Assembly (NCBI GenBank): GCA_902777855.1
Contig: CACYVN010000006.1
Coordinates: 1 to 64,000 of the forward strand
Length of the DNA: 64,000 bases
DNA from: an uncultured bacterium
GTDB lineage: Bacteria; Cyanobacteriota; Vampirovibrionia; Gastranaerophilales; Gastranaerophilaceae
Direction of reading: 5' to 3'
Part shown: piece after piece, positions 43,825 to 53,621 of the stretch
How the letters are laid out: each line of letters begins with the position of its first letter
Numbering within the stretch: position 1 is the first letter of the stretch
Position numbers and translations under genes: made by a program
The notes under the pieces: model-generated
Told to the model about the DNA's origin: nothing
Databases searched by the model: none
Seen by the model: only the letters and a program-made list of their open reading frames with translations

Positions 43825-44514
43825 TTATTCCTGAATTTTGCTTTCTTCGGATTTGTAAAAATCATAAATTTTCAGGCAATCTCTGAAAGAAAATTCGTAT
43901 TCTCCTTTGTGAAAGAGTTTATTAAACCAAACTCGGATAAAACCTTTTTCATCCATGATTTCCTGAGCATAATCGATAAGGCTCATAAATGTATCCTGCG
44001 GATATTTTGTATCTTCACTGTCCCAGCATGCTTTTAAAACGGCACTGCCGTCAGGATTAAAATCGTACCATGCTATGGCGTCATAAGTGTTTTCGTAATC
44101 GGTTATCATTTTCAAAACACCCTCTTTTGTGTATCTGCAAAAGATTACAAATTTAGGTTTATCCTGATTTTGTGAGTAATTTATCCATAATTCCGGTTTT
44201 AAAATATCCAAAATTTCTTTGAAAGTTGAATTATCAAGGATTTTTTTCATTTTTTTGAATTTCTTTTCACCTAAAATGATTTTGGCACAGTAAATAAGTT
44301 CGTCAGGCGGGGTCATTATGCCCAAATCATAACTTCTTACACCTTCTAAAACCTGTCCGTCTTTTGTCATTGGAAATGCGAACATTTGATTATTATTGCT
44401 CGGGTAAGCTATTATTCTGTTCTGACGGTCAAATCCGTCAACTTCAAATCCGCTGTATTCAAATATGTACTTAAACATTTGTTCTATATGTTGTGGTGAA
44501 AATTGTTTTGCCAT
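43825..44514 (-). CDS. hypothetical protein
   Basis: A 229-residue acidic soluble protein with no signal or membrane segment. Landmarks are QHIEQMFKYIFEYSGFEVDGFD at the start, MTPPDELIYCAKIILGEKKF, and ITDYENTYDAIAWYDFNPDG near residue 145. I do not recognise a family. AAGGATAAATT precedes the ATG. Its promoter region is shared with the possible small RNA at 44577-44692 on the other strand. Confidence 0.65.
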   Translation of the reverse strand: MAKQFSPQHIEQMFKYIFEYSGFEVDGFDRQNRIIAYPSNNNQMFAFPMTKDGQVLEGVRSYDLGIMTPPDELIYCAKIILGEKKFKKMKKILDNSTFKEILDILKPELWINYSQNQDKPKFVIFCRYTKEGVLKMITDYENTYDAIAWYDFNPDGSAVLKACWDSEDTKYPQDTFMSLIDYAQEIMDEKGFIRVWFNKLFHKGEYEFSFRDCLKIYDFYKSEESKIQE

Positions 44515-44576
44515 AATTTATCCTTTTTTGTTTTATTATACTACACACAAAATTTTAAAAATTACATATGTCCTTT

Positions 44577-44692
44577 TTTGACGTACGGATGTTTTATAGT
44601 AAGAATATAAATAATCTCTTTCTACTTACATAACCTACATTTACCCTTGCTTACTACAAGACAGCCTCTTTCCCCAAGGAGGTTGTTTTTAC
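44577..44692 (+). ncRNA. possible small RNA with terminator
   Basis: No open frame of note lies here. A TTGACG at 44577 could serve as -35. The stretch ends in a hairpin (ACAGCCTC/GAGGTTGT) followed by TTTTT near 44690, with no plus-strand gene upstream that needs a terminator. The loop side carries AAGGAGG, an exposed Shine-Dalgarno-like sequence. The -10 is poor. Confidence 0.3.
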
Positions 44693-44694
44693 TA

Positions 44695-44723
44695 TTTACT
44701 TTAAATTTTTATTTAACTATAAT
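44695..44723 (+). promoter_or_regulatory. leaderless promoter of NUDIX gene
   Basis: TTTACT, 17-base spacer, TATAAT (44718-44723), then 6 bases to the ATG at 44730. Confidence 0.65.
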
Positions 44724-44729
44724 TGAGTT

Positions 44730-45269
44730 ATGGAGTTTGAAGAAAAAACACTAAATTCGGAAGTAAAATTTGAGGGTAAAGTTGTCAAAGTTTTAAAAGA
44801 CGACATTGTAACCGCTGACGGACATAAATCATTCAGGGAAGTGGTTGTGCATAATGGCGGAGTAGTTATTGTTGCGCTCACAAACGATAACAAAATTCTT
44901 TTGACAAAGCAATTCAGATATCCGCTCAAAAACGTCAATATAGAGCTTCCCGCAGGTAAGCTTGAGATTGGTGAAAATCCTGACGATGCCTGCAAAAGAG
45001 AACTGGAAGAAGAAACAGGTTACAGGGCAAAGAACTGGAAATCTTTAGGATTTATCTACACAAGTCCGGGAATTTGCACGGAAAAATTGTATCTGTATTT
45101 CGCGTCCGATTTGGAATTTGTCGGGGAACATCCTGACGAGGGCGAAATAATTAAATCAAAAGAATTTGAGCTTTCTAAAGTGTTTGAAATGATTAAAAAT
45201 GGTGAAATAAACGATTCAAAGACTATTTGCGCAATTTCAAGAGCGTTTTGCAAAGGATTTGACGTATGA
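44730..45269 (+). CDS. NUDIX hydrolase, ADP-ribose pyrophosphatase-like
   Basis: A 179-residue NUDIX enzyme. The NUDIX box is in residues about 76-98 (GKLEIGENPDDACKRELEEETG). The preceding QFRYPL segment and the LYLYFASDL stretch after it fit ADP-ribose pyrophosphatases that split ADP-ribose to AMP and ribose 5-phosphate. Start codon is 6 bases after a TATAAT and lacks a ribosome site. The stop overlaps the next gene by 4 bases. Confidence 0.9.
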   Translation: MEFEEKTLNSEVKFEGKVVKVLKDDIVTADGHKSFREVVVHNGGVVIVALTNDNKILLTKQFRYPLKNVNIELPAGKLEIGENPDDACKRELEEETGYRAKNWKSLGFIYTSPGICTEKLYLYFASDLEFVGEHPDEGEIIKSKEFELSKVFEMIKNGEINDSKTICAISRAFCKGFDV

Positions 45270-46051
45270 TAAAAATGGTCGCAACGGATATTGACGGAAC
45301 GATTTTGCCCTACAACGGGGAATTTCGCCCTGCTGTTTTGGATTGCATAAATGATTTAACCGCAAAAGGAGTGAAAGTTATACTTGTAACAGGCAGAATG
45401 CACTCCTCAGCTGTTCCGCTTGCAAAAAAACTGGGGCTTGATACTCCTGTTATCTCTTATCAGGGCGGTCTTATTAAAGAAATGAACGGCAACACGCTTT
45501 ACCAAAGCAACTTACCCCCGCAAACCGCAAAAGAAATCATAAAATGGGGGAGAGAAAATAGAGTTCACCTGAACCTTTATCTTGACGACAAATTGTACGT
45601 TGAAGAAGATAATGAGATTATACAATATTACATTAAGGGCAAATTTGTTGATTACACTGTTTGTTCGTTTGACGATTTGGAAATAAAAAATGTAAACAAA
45701 CTGCTTGCGATAGATATTCACGATGCAGACAGAGTATCAGGGTGGGTTGAAATTTTAAAAGAAAAATACCCTCAGCTTTATATCGTAAAATCTACCCCGT
45801 ATTACTGCGAAATCGGGCCGTCAGATGCAAAAAAATCGTTAAGTGTGGAATTTTTGTGCAACTATTGGGGAATAAAAAAAGAAGAAGTTTTGACTATTGG
45901 GGATCAGAATAACGACATTGATTTGGTCGAATGCGGAGGAATCGGGGTTGCGATGGGCAACGGTACCGAAGAACTAAAAGCCTGCGCCGATTATATTACA
46001 GACACCTGCGACAACGACGGCTTTGTTAAAGCGATAGAAAAATTCTGTTAG
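45266..46051 (+). CDS. Cof-type HAD-IIB hydrolase
   Basis: A 261-residue HAD phosphatase of the Cof group: ATDIDGTIL (nucleophile Asp), VTGRM (motif II), a C2 cap in the middle and TIGDQNNDIDLVE (motif IV), then GVAMGNGTEELK. Sugar phosphates or nucleotides are likely substrates. It is translationally coupled to the NUDIX gene (ATGA overlap); together they may process nucleotide-sugar breakdown products. Confidence 0.92.
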   Translation: MIKMVATDIDGTILPYNGEFRPAVLDCINDLTAKGVKVILVTGRMHSSAVPLAKKLGLDTPVISYQGGLIKEMNGNTLYQSNLPPQTAKEIIKWGRENRVHLNLYLDDKLYVEEDNEIIQYYIKGKFVDYTVCSFDDLEIKNVNKLLAIDIHDADRVSGWVEILKEKYPQLYIVKSTPYYCEIGPSDAKKSLSVEFLCNYWGIKKEEVLTIGDQNNDIDLVECGGIGVAMGNGTEELKACADYITDTCDNDGFVKAIEKFC

Positions 46052-46053
46052 AT

Positions 46054-46449
46054 TTATTTATCAAAACTATCTCTGCACATACCTTTTTTCCACCACGCAC
46101 AATCGGAACAAAGTTGTTCATGTTTCTTCTTTGTGAAATTCATTTTAATTTTGTCTAAAATATCGGAATATTTGTATATTTGACCTTTTACAAGCCCTAA
46201 AATATCTGCAACATCTTTGTCTAATTTTTTTACAGTTTCATTTATGCACCTTGATTTTTTTTCCTGTAAAATGGCAGGGCATTTTTTGCATAAATCATCA
46301 TTGCCGTCGATTATCAATATATCCGCATCAGGATTTTTGTCGAGCTGTTTTGAAATTTTACTCCACGAATTTGCCTGAGATTTTGAATAATTTAGTCCTT
46401 TATAACCCTGTAAACACAGGAAATGATGGGGTCTTAATGATATTTTCAT
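46054..46449 (-). CDS. DUF1284 protein
   Basis: A 131-residue protein starting MKISLRPHHFLCLQGYKG, the DUF1284 signature, with Cys pairs (CKKCPAI, CSDCAWWKKGMC) that suggest an iron-sulfur or zinc centre. Function of the family is not known. TATAAT ends 10 bases before the ATG and no ribosome site is seen, implying a very short leader. Confidence 0.85.
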   Translation of the reverse strand: MKISLRPHHFLCLQGYKGLNYSKSQANSWSKISKQLDKNPDADILIIDGNDDLCKKCPAILQEKKSRCINETVKKLDKDVADILGLVKGQIYKYSDILDKIKMNFTKKKHEQLCSDCAWWKKGMCRDSFDK

Positions 46450-46460
46450 AGTTTTGCTTA

Positions 46461-47282
46461 TTATACATCTGCAACTTCAGGCAGATCAATACTTTTTAAT
46501 CTTTGTTCAATTCGTCTGTACCATTTGAGGTGTTGTTTGAACAAAATCTGATAATCTTCAACTTTTCCTGTTGAAATATTGTGGAATTGTTCATCACAAA
46601 CCTCTGTCAGTGCATTTTCCAAAAATTTTGTATATTCATGCCTGTCAATATTTTTGTCTGTCAGTTCAATACATTTGCCAAAATCCATAACGACTTCCGG
46701 TCTGTTATCTCTAAAGAAACAGTATTCAATTGCGCAAGGAATTAAATTGATTTTATCGTATTTTTTTACTGCGCTTTGAGCAATATATGCAAGCCCGGTT
46801 TGGAACTCTATCGGTCTGTAGTGAGGTGGTCTGATTATCCCCTGCGGGAAAATGCACAACAGATTTCTCAAATCACTTAATAAATCAACCGAATATTTCA
46901 ACGCTTTCATCGCAGACTGAGGAGATTTTTTGTTAACAGAATAAGCTCCTCCACGCCTTAAAAGCGGAAATCTGTTAAGTTCTTCAACCATCAGACGAAT
47001 TTCTTTTTTACAAATTCTGTGTGCAACATTGTATAAAACTATACCGTCCCACCAGTTTGAATGAGGGAAGAACAAAATTGTCGGGGCTTTGGCATCACGG
47101 TTTGCATAATTTTCATAGCCGTTGTAGCGAAAAGCATAAAATCTGTTTTGGAGCATATTAAAAAAGAACAAACTTGCAATAGTAAGCCAGAATTTGCTTG
47201 TCTTTGCAGGCTTGAATGCCTCCTCTTTACCTCTTAATTGTGTTGGTGGAACGTCTGAATATAATTTTTCCTTCACTACCAT
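46461..47282 (-). CDS. PlsC-like acyltransferase
   Basis: A 273-residue member of the lysophosphatidic-acid acyltransferase superfamily: FPHSNWWDG is the HX4D catalytic motif (about residue 88), FPQGIIRPP the acyl-acceptor motif, followed by QTGLAYIAQSA. It probably acylates a lipid precursor at the inner membrane. I start at the ATG at 47282; a TTG frame start at 47300 is possible. TATTAT ends 6 bases before the ATG. Confidence 0.8.
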   Translation of the reverse strand: MVVKEKLYSDVPPTQLRGKEEAFKPAKTSKFWLTIASLFFFNMLQNRFYAFRYNGYENYANRDAKAPTILFFPHSNWWDGIVLYNVAHRICKKEIRLMVEELNRFPLLRRGGAYSVNKKSPQSAMKALKYSVDLLSDLRNLLCIFPQGIIRPPHYRPIEFQTGLAYIAQSAVKKYDKINLIPCAIEYCFFRDNRPEVVMDFGKCIELTDKNIDRHEYTKFLENALTEVCDEQFHNISTGKVEDYQILFKQHLKWYRRIEQRLKSIDLPEVADV

Positions 47283-47340
47283 AAAACTATAATACTCCAA
47301 TTCTCAATAAAATAAAAGACTTTATAAAGAAATTTAACCT

Positions 47341-47814
47341 TTATTTTTCTAAAAGCACCACCGCGTTTGCTTCAATGGCAAGCTTTTGCCCGACGGCATC
47401 AAGATTTTCCTTTGTTTTGGCTTTTATTGAAATATCATTAGGCTTGATTTCCAAAATATTTGCCAGAGCGGATTTCATTTTTGGAATATACGGCATCATT
47501 TTCGGCTCCTGAGCAATAATGTTGCTGTCAATATTCACAATAGAAAACCCTTTGTCTTTCACGATTTTAAACACTTTTTTTAATAACACAGTACTGTCTG
47601 CATTTTTATAACTCGGGTCGGTGTCGGGAAATAGTGTTCCGATATCATCCAAAGCCAAAGCCCCAAGCATAGCATCAATTATTGCATGAATTAAAACATC
47701 CGCATCAGAATGACCTAATAAGCCCTTTTCGTGGGTAATTTTTACTCCGCCGATAATCAAATCCCTGCCTCTGATTAGTTTGTGAATATCGTAACCTGTC
47801 CCGATTCTGTACAT
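47341..47814 (-). CDS. ispF: 2-C-methyl-D-erythritol 2,4-cyclodiphosphate synthase
   Basis: A 157-residue MEP-pathway enzyme converting CDP-ME 2-phosphate to MEcPP. Motifs: GTGYDIHKL (metal Asp/His), LLGHSDADVLIHA, GTLFPDTDPSYKNADS and a C-terminal AKTKENLDAVG. Length is standard. GGAG lies 9 bases before the ATG. Another MEP gene, ispE, is at 61562, so the pathway genes are dispersed. Confidence 0.96.
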   Translation of the reverse strand: MYRIGTGYDIHKLIRGRDLIIGGVKITHEKGLLGHSDADVLIHAIIDAMLGALALDDIGTLFPDTDPSYKNADSTVLLKKVFKIVKDKGFSIVNIDSNIIAQEPKMMPYIPKMKSALANILEIKPNDISIKAKTKENLDAVGQKLAIEANAVVLLEK

Positions 47815-47919
47815 AATAAAACTCCAACGGAATTATAATAGCACATTTGTGCCGAATAGAGCAAATTTATTTTTTATGGGTTTTATAATTTTACATATCA
47901 GATATGAGGGAATATTTTT

Positions 47920-49212
47920 ATGAAAGTTAATTTAATAAGCAAAGTTTTAATTGGTTCAATGGCGTTAAATGCCGGTCAAAAAGCTTCTGCTCAGATACCC
48001 CGTCAATTCGCTCCGATTACACAAAACATAGATAAATTTATTCCGTCAAAAATTAATCCTGAAAAAACATTTGATATTTTGAAAAATTTAACCGAATTGT
48101 TAAGCGGTAATTTTAATTCTGTCAGTACAAAAGTTTCAAAAACTAAAAAGAACATAAAAGTAAAGCCTAAAAGTGTTAAAAAAGTTCCAAAGCAAAAAAT
48201 TGTGAAAAAAACAAAACAGAACAAATCTGTTAAAAAATCAACCCATACTTTGCAAAGCGCTCCTGTCGAACCCGTAAAAAGAACTGTTACATCAACACTT
48301 GATGGAGGTAAATACTGGGTAAGCGGTAAAAATATATCTTACGGGTATCCTGCTGAATATACCGTACCTAAAGGGGTAACTCAAAAAGGTATTAAAATTG
48401 CCAATGCAAATGGTGTTTCATTATACAGATTAAAAATAGCAAATCCGGATATAAATTTTGACAACCCTGTACAAGGCGGAACAGTTTTAAAAATACCCGG
48501 AAGATACATAATAAACCCAGGAACAGTCAAAAGTTTTGATGATGTAGTCAAAACAACCGGAATTGATAAACACTATATAAAAGATATTTTAATCGGGATT
48601 GAAGGCAGAAAGCAAAAGCCTGATTTGGTTTGCAAATCTGACAAAGTCCGCAGTAAAGAGTATCCGCATGGTTGTCCGACAATCGGTTTTGGACATATAG
48701 GCAGAGTAAACGGGAAAATTATTGTTGTAAATAAAACCAGAATAACGGAGGCTCAGGCATACGAACTTCTTGCACAGGATATTCTTGATGCAAAAGTTGA
48801 TGCACTTGTTTATATGGGTAAGCCGTTATTTAACAGTGCACCTGAATCTGTACAGACAGGAATTATAGATGTTGTTTTTAACAAAGGGGTTGAAGCTTTT
48901 GACCGAGAAGGTTCACCGACAAGGTTAATAAAAAAAGACCTTGAGAAAAGAGATTACGCATCTGCTGCCGCACATACGGTTTTAAAAACTTTAAGCAGAG
49001 GGCTTAAAAAACGTAATGTGTATAGAGTAATTATGTCAACTGAAGATTTATCTAAAGAACAAAGAAATAAAGCATTAAAAATGGCACGTCTGCATTATAT
49101 TAATACTTTGAGCCAATTCTCCGGGAATAAATGGAAAAGTGAAAGAGCATTTATGCAAAGGGCTTGGATTAATGCTCAAAACGGAAAAACCTACGATTTT
49201 TTCAAAAGATAA
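47920..49212 (+). CDS. secreted LysM plus GH24-like lysozyme
   Basis: A 430-residue protein. The N-terminus (to about 25, ...ASAQIP) looks like a signal peptide, then a very basic Lys-rich linker (70-110), a LysM-like motif (about 145-200: YTVPKG...LYRLKIANPDIN...GTVLKIP), and a T4-lysozyme/GH24-type domain from about 208, with GIEGRKQKPDL (catalytic-type Glu) and CPTIGFGHIG. It probably cleaves the cell's own peptidoglycan. GAGGGAAT precedes the ATG. Confidence 0.82.
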   Translation: MKVNLISKVLIGSMALNAGQKASAQIPRQFAPITQNIDKFIPSKINPEKTFDILKNLTELLSGNFNSVSTKVSKTKKNIKVKPKSVKKVPKQKIVKKTKQNKSVKKSTHTLQSAPVEPVKRTVTSTLDGGKYWVSGKNISYGYPAEYTVPKGVTQKGIKIANANGVSLYRLKIANPDINFDNPVQGGTVLKIPGRYIINPGTVKSFDDVVKTTGIDKHYIKDILIGIEGRKQKPDLVCKSDKVRSKEYPHGCPTIGFGHIGRVNGKIIVVNKTRITEAQAYELLAQDILDAKVDALVYMGKPLFNSAPESVQTGIIDVVFNKGVEAFDREGSPTRLIKKDLEKRDYASAAAHTVLKTLSRGLKKRNVYRVIMSTEDLSKEQRNKALKMARLHYINTLSQFSGNKWKSERAFMQRAWINAQNGKTYDFFKR

Positions 49213-49245
49213 CAGGCAGGTTAGGTTTAAGCCGGATACAAACTC

Positions 49246-50399
<1,154 letters not shown>

Positions 50400-50407
50400 T
50401 TTTTAAT

Positions 50408-53056
50408 TTACACCATCATATTTGGATCAATATCGTCAGGATTTACAACCTGAACTCCAAAACGGGTTCTGAACAGATATTGTACTGTTTCAGATTGAAT
50501 TTCAAACATCATTTTGTTAAACAGGTCAAAACATTCTTTTTTGTATTCAATAAGCGGATCCTTTTGACCGTAAGCACGGAGCCCGATACTGTCCTGTAAC
50601 ATTCTTATATTTGTTAAATGGTCAATCCATTTTGCATCAACAACTTTCAGAAGTACGTCTTTTTCAAATTGTCTTACTATATTATCTTCAGTAAACGGTT
50701 CCTGTTTCGGAGTATCCGAATTGTATTCCGCAATAATTTTGTTATAAAATTCAATAATCTCTACTTCATGGTCTTTATATGCCTGAATAACATAATCTTT
50801 TACTTTTTCATACATTGGAGTGTAACGCATATTCTGAATATCTTTAACTTCAATAAGTTTTGAAATCGGAGGAACAATTGAATGAAGTTCTTTGACCATT
50901 TTTTGAAGTTCTTCATAATTATATTCTTCAACTTTCATTTCAGGGGAAATGTAACTCCCTAAAATTCTGTCAACTTCCTGTTCTATCATATAGATAATAT
51001 CGGAGTATAATCCTCTGCCTGAAAGAACTTTTCTTCTCTGGTGATAGAATTTTTCACGCTGAATATTGACAACATCGTCATAATCCAAAACTTGTTTTCT
51101 TATATCAAAATGAAAAGTTTCAACACGTTTTTGTGCTGATTTGATACGTTTTGTAATCATAGGATGATCAATAGCTGTATTTTCAGGCAAGTTAAGCATA
51201 TTCATAAGATTTTTAATCGCTTCACCGCCGAATATTCGCATCAAATTATCTTCCAAAGATAAGAAAAATCTGGTAGAACCGGGGTCTCCCTGACGGGCTG
51301 CACGACCTCTTAACTGGTTATCAATTCTGCGGGATTCGTGACGTTCTGTTCCGATTACGTGCAGCCCGCCTGCTTCAACAACTTGTGCATGCTCCTGTTC
51401 TGTTATTTTTCTTGCCTGTTCAAGTGCCTCATTTTTAAGCTTTTCATAATCACGATTTGATTCATCAATTCCCTGTTCATCAAGATTAGATTTAGCCAAA
51501 TATTCTGCGTTACCACCGAGCAAAATGTCTGTACCACGACCTGCCATATTTGTCGCAATTGTAACCGCCCCTGATCTGCCTGCCTGCGCAATGATGTAAG
51601 CTTCTTTTTCGTGGTGTTTTGCGTTTAAAACGTTATGTTTTATCCCTCTTTGTTTTAACAGCGCCGATAAGTATTCAGATTTTTCAATACTTACTGTTCC
51701 TACAAGAACAGGACGACCGAGTTTGTGCTGTTTAATAATATCATCAATAACAGCCAAGTATTTTTGAACTTCAGTTTTATAAATAACATCGGGATGGTCG
51801 ATTCTGATATCCGGTTTGTTTGTCGGAATAGCTGTAACCTCAAGATTATAAATCTTGCCAAATTCGGCTTCTTCAGTCATTGCCGTACCAGTCATACCAG
51901 ACAATTTCGGATAAAGTCTGAAAAGGTTTTGGAAAGTGATACTTGCAAGAGTTTGAGTTTCGTCCTGAATTTCAACTCCTTCTTTTGCTTCAATCGCCTG
52001 ATGCAGACCGTCAGACCAGCGACGACCTTCCATTATACGGCCGGTAAATTCATCAACAATCATAACCTCGCCGTCTTTTACAACGTAATCGGTATCTTTT
52101 TCAAAAAGTTCTTTTGCTTTAAGTGCTTGTAAAAGATGGTGTGCAAGGTTTGTTTTTATATCAAACAAGTCTCTGACCCCAAGAAGTTCCTGAGCTCTGT
52201 CTATACCATCTTCTGTCAAAATAACGTTTTTATTCTTTTCATCAACCGTATAATCTTTTTCTTTTTCAAGCTGGGGAGCAATTTTTGCCATTGTTCTGTA
52301 TGTATCTTCAGACTGAGAAAGACGACCGCTGATAATTAACGGTGTTCTTGCTTCGTCAATTAAAATACTGTCAACTTCGTCGATAATCGCATAGTTAAAT
52401 GGTCTTTGAACAAGCATAGCTTCAGACGAAGCCATATTATCTCTTAAATAATCAAACCCAAATTCGTTATTTGTACCGTAAGTAATATCGCATCTGTATG
52501 CATCGTATTTAAGTGCAAAGTCTCTGGCACCTTCACCGTTAGACAAAATACACCCGACAGATAACCCTAAAAATTCATAGATTTTACCCATCCATTCGCT
52601 GTCACGTTTTGCAAGATAATCGTTTACAGTGATAACGTGAACACCTTTACCTGTCAAAGCATTAAGGTAAGCAGGCAAAGTGGCAACTAAGGTTTTACCT
52701 TCACCTGTTCTCATTTCCGCAATATGTCCGTTATGCAAAAAATATCCGCCAATAAGCTGGACATCAAAGTGGCGCATATTGAGAACTCTTTTGCCGGCTT
52801 CACGAACAGTCGCAAATGCTTCAGGTAAAAGTTTATCCAATGCTTCTTTTTCAAGTTTTAAGTCTTCTTTAAAATTATTTGAACGTGGGCGCTGTGATAA
52901 AATTTCTTTAAATTCGGCCGTTTTTGCTTTTAACTGCTCGTCAGTCATAGCTGCAAATTCAGGTTCCAACGCATTTATATGATCAACAATGCCCATCATG
53001 GCTTTGATTTTCTTTTCATTAGGGTCGCCCAATATTTTCAGTAACCACTTCATCAT
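50408..53056 (-). CDS. secA: preprotein translocase subunit SecA
   Basis: An 882-residue ATPase that drives proteins through SecYEG. Walker A is in MRTGEGKTLVA, Walker B is DEVDSILID, and the NMAGRGTDI, GLHVIGTERHESRRIDNQLRGR and preprotein-binding regions are intact. The C-terminal zinc/SecB-binding tail is absent; it ends at DDIDPNMMV. The start at 53056 has GGAGAGG 10 bases upstream; a TTG further up falls in that site. Confidence 0.98.
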   Translation of the reverse strand: MMKWLLKILGDPNEKKIKAMMGIVDHINALEPEFAAMTDEQLKAKTAEFKEILSQRPRSNNFKEDLKLEKEALDKLLPEAFATVREAGKRVLNMRHFDVQLIGGYFLHNGHIAEMRTGEGKTLVATLPAYLNALTGKGVHVITVNDYLAKRDSEWMGKIYEFLGLSVGCILSNGEGARDFALKYDAYRCDITYGTNNEFGFDYLRDNMASSEAMLVQRPFNYAIIDEVDSILIDEARTPLIISGRLSQSEDTYRTMAKIAPQLEKEKDYTVDEKNKNVILTEDGIDRAQELLGVRDLFDIKTNLAHHLLQALKAKELFEKDTDYVVKDGEVMIVDEFTGRIMEGRRWSDGLHQAIEAKEGVEIQDETQTLASITFQNLFRLYPKLSGMTGTAMTEEAEFGKIYNLEVTAIPTNKPDIRIDHPDVIYKTEVQKYLAVIDDIIKQHKLGRPVLVGTVSIEKSEYLSALLKQRGIKHNVLNAKHHEKEAYIIAQAGRSGAVTIATNMAGRGTDILLGGNAEYLAKSNLDEQGIDESNRDYEKLKNEALEQARKITEQEHAQVVEAGGLHVIGTERHESRRIDNQLRGRAARQGDPGSTRFFLSLEDNLMRIFGGEAIKNLMNMLNLPENTAIDHPMITKRIKSAQKRVETFHFDIRKQVLDYDDVVNIQREKFYHQRRKVLSGRGLYSDIIYMIEQEVDRILGSYISPEMKVEEYNYEELQKMVKELHSIVPPISKLIEVKDIQNMRYTPMYEKVKDYVIQAYKDHEVEIIEFYNKIIAEYNSDTPKQEPFTEDNIVRQFEKDVLLKVVDAKWIDHLTNIRMLQDSIGLRAYGQKDPLIEYKKECFDLFNKMMFEIQSETVQYLFRTRFGVQVVNPDDIDPNMMV

Positions 53057-53156
53057 AACTAAGATACCTCTCCTCAAGTTTATATATTAAAAGTCTAACA
53101 TAAACATATAAAAGTCGATAGGTAAATAAGTGAATAATTTATCAGAAATATATAAA

Positions 53157-53189
53157 ACCCCCATATCATTAAAGATATGAGGGTTTTAA
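53157..53189. terminator. bidirectional terminator
   Basis: ACCCCCATATC and GATATGAGGGT flank a short ATTAAA loop and are followed by TTTT on both strands; it lies after the winged-helix gene (stop at 53235). Confidence 0.75.
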
Positions 53190-53234
53190 AAGTGTTTATT
53201 GATATATATTTTAAAATAGTGGTGAATTTGATAA

Positions 53235-53462
53235 TTATCTTAAACTAACCTTTACAGCAGGTCCTTTTTGTTGAATTTCAACTTTGTTTTCTCTTGCTAA
53301 CCAGCCTAAACCTAAATCTGCAAAATTACCTTTAAGGTCTAAATCTTTTTTCATTTTTGTGAAAGATACTGTTCCGTTTGTATGGAGATATTCATATATT
53401 TCTCCTGCGCTGAATCCGATTTGTTCTTCCAATGTCAAACTAACTTTTTTTGATGCTGCCAT
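53235..53462 (-). CDS. winged-helix protein (DUF2582-like)
   Basis: A 75-residue protein matching the small winged-helix family annotated DUF2582: EEQIGFSAGEIYEYLHTNG, SFTKMKKDL and LGLGWLARENKV. Such proteins look like DNA-binding domains without a sensor; targets are unknown. GGAG lies 9 bases before the chosen ATG (53462), whereas longer frames begin in the promoter region. Confidence 0.85.
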   Translation of the reverse strand: MAASKKVSLTLEEQIGFSAGEIYEYLHTNGTVSFTKMKKDLDLKGNFADLGLGWLARENKVEIQQKGPAVKVSLR

Positions 53463-53621
53463 AATTTGTTTCTCCTTCCATAGATCAAATAATAATTGTA
53501 TCCGTAACACTTTTTCGATAGTTCAATGGTATAACATTTTCAAATTTCAAACATCATATTAAGGGTGTACATTTTTGGCACATTTTTATGCTAATATACA
53601 TCATAAGGAGTATTGCTCTAT

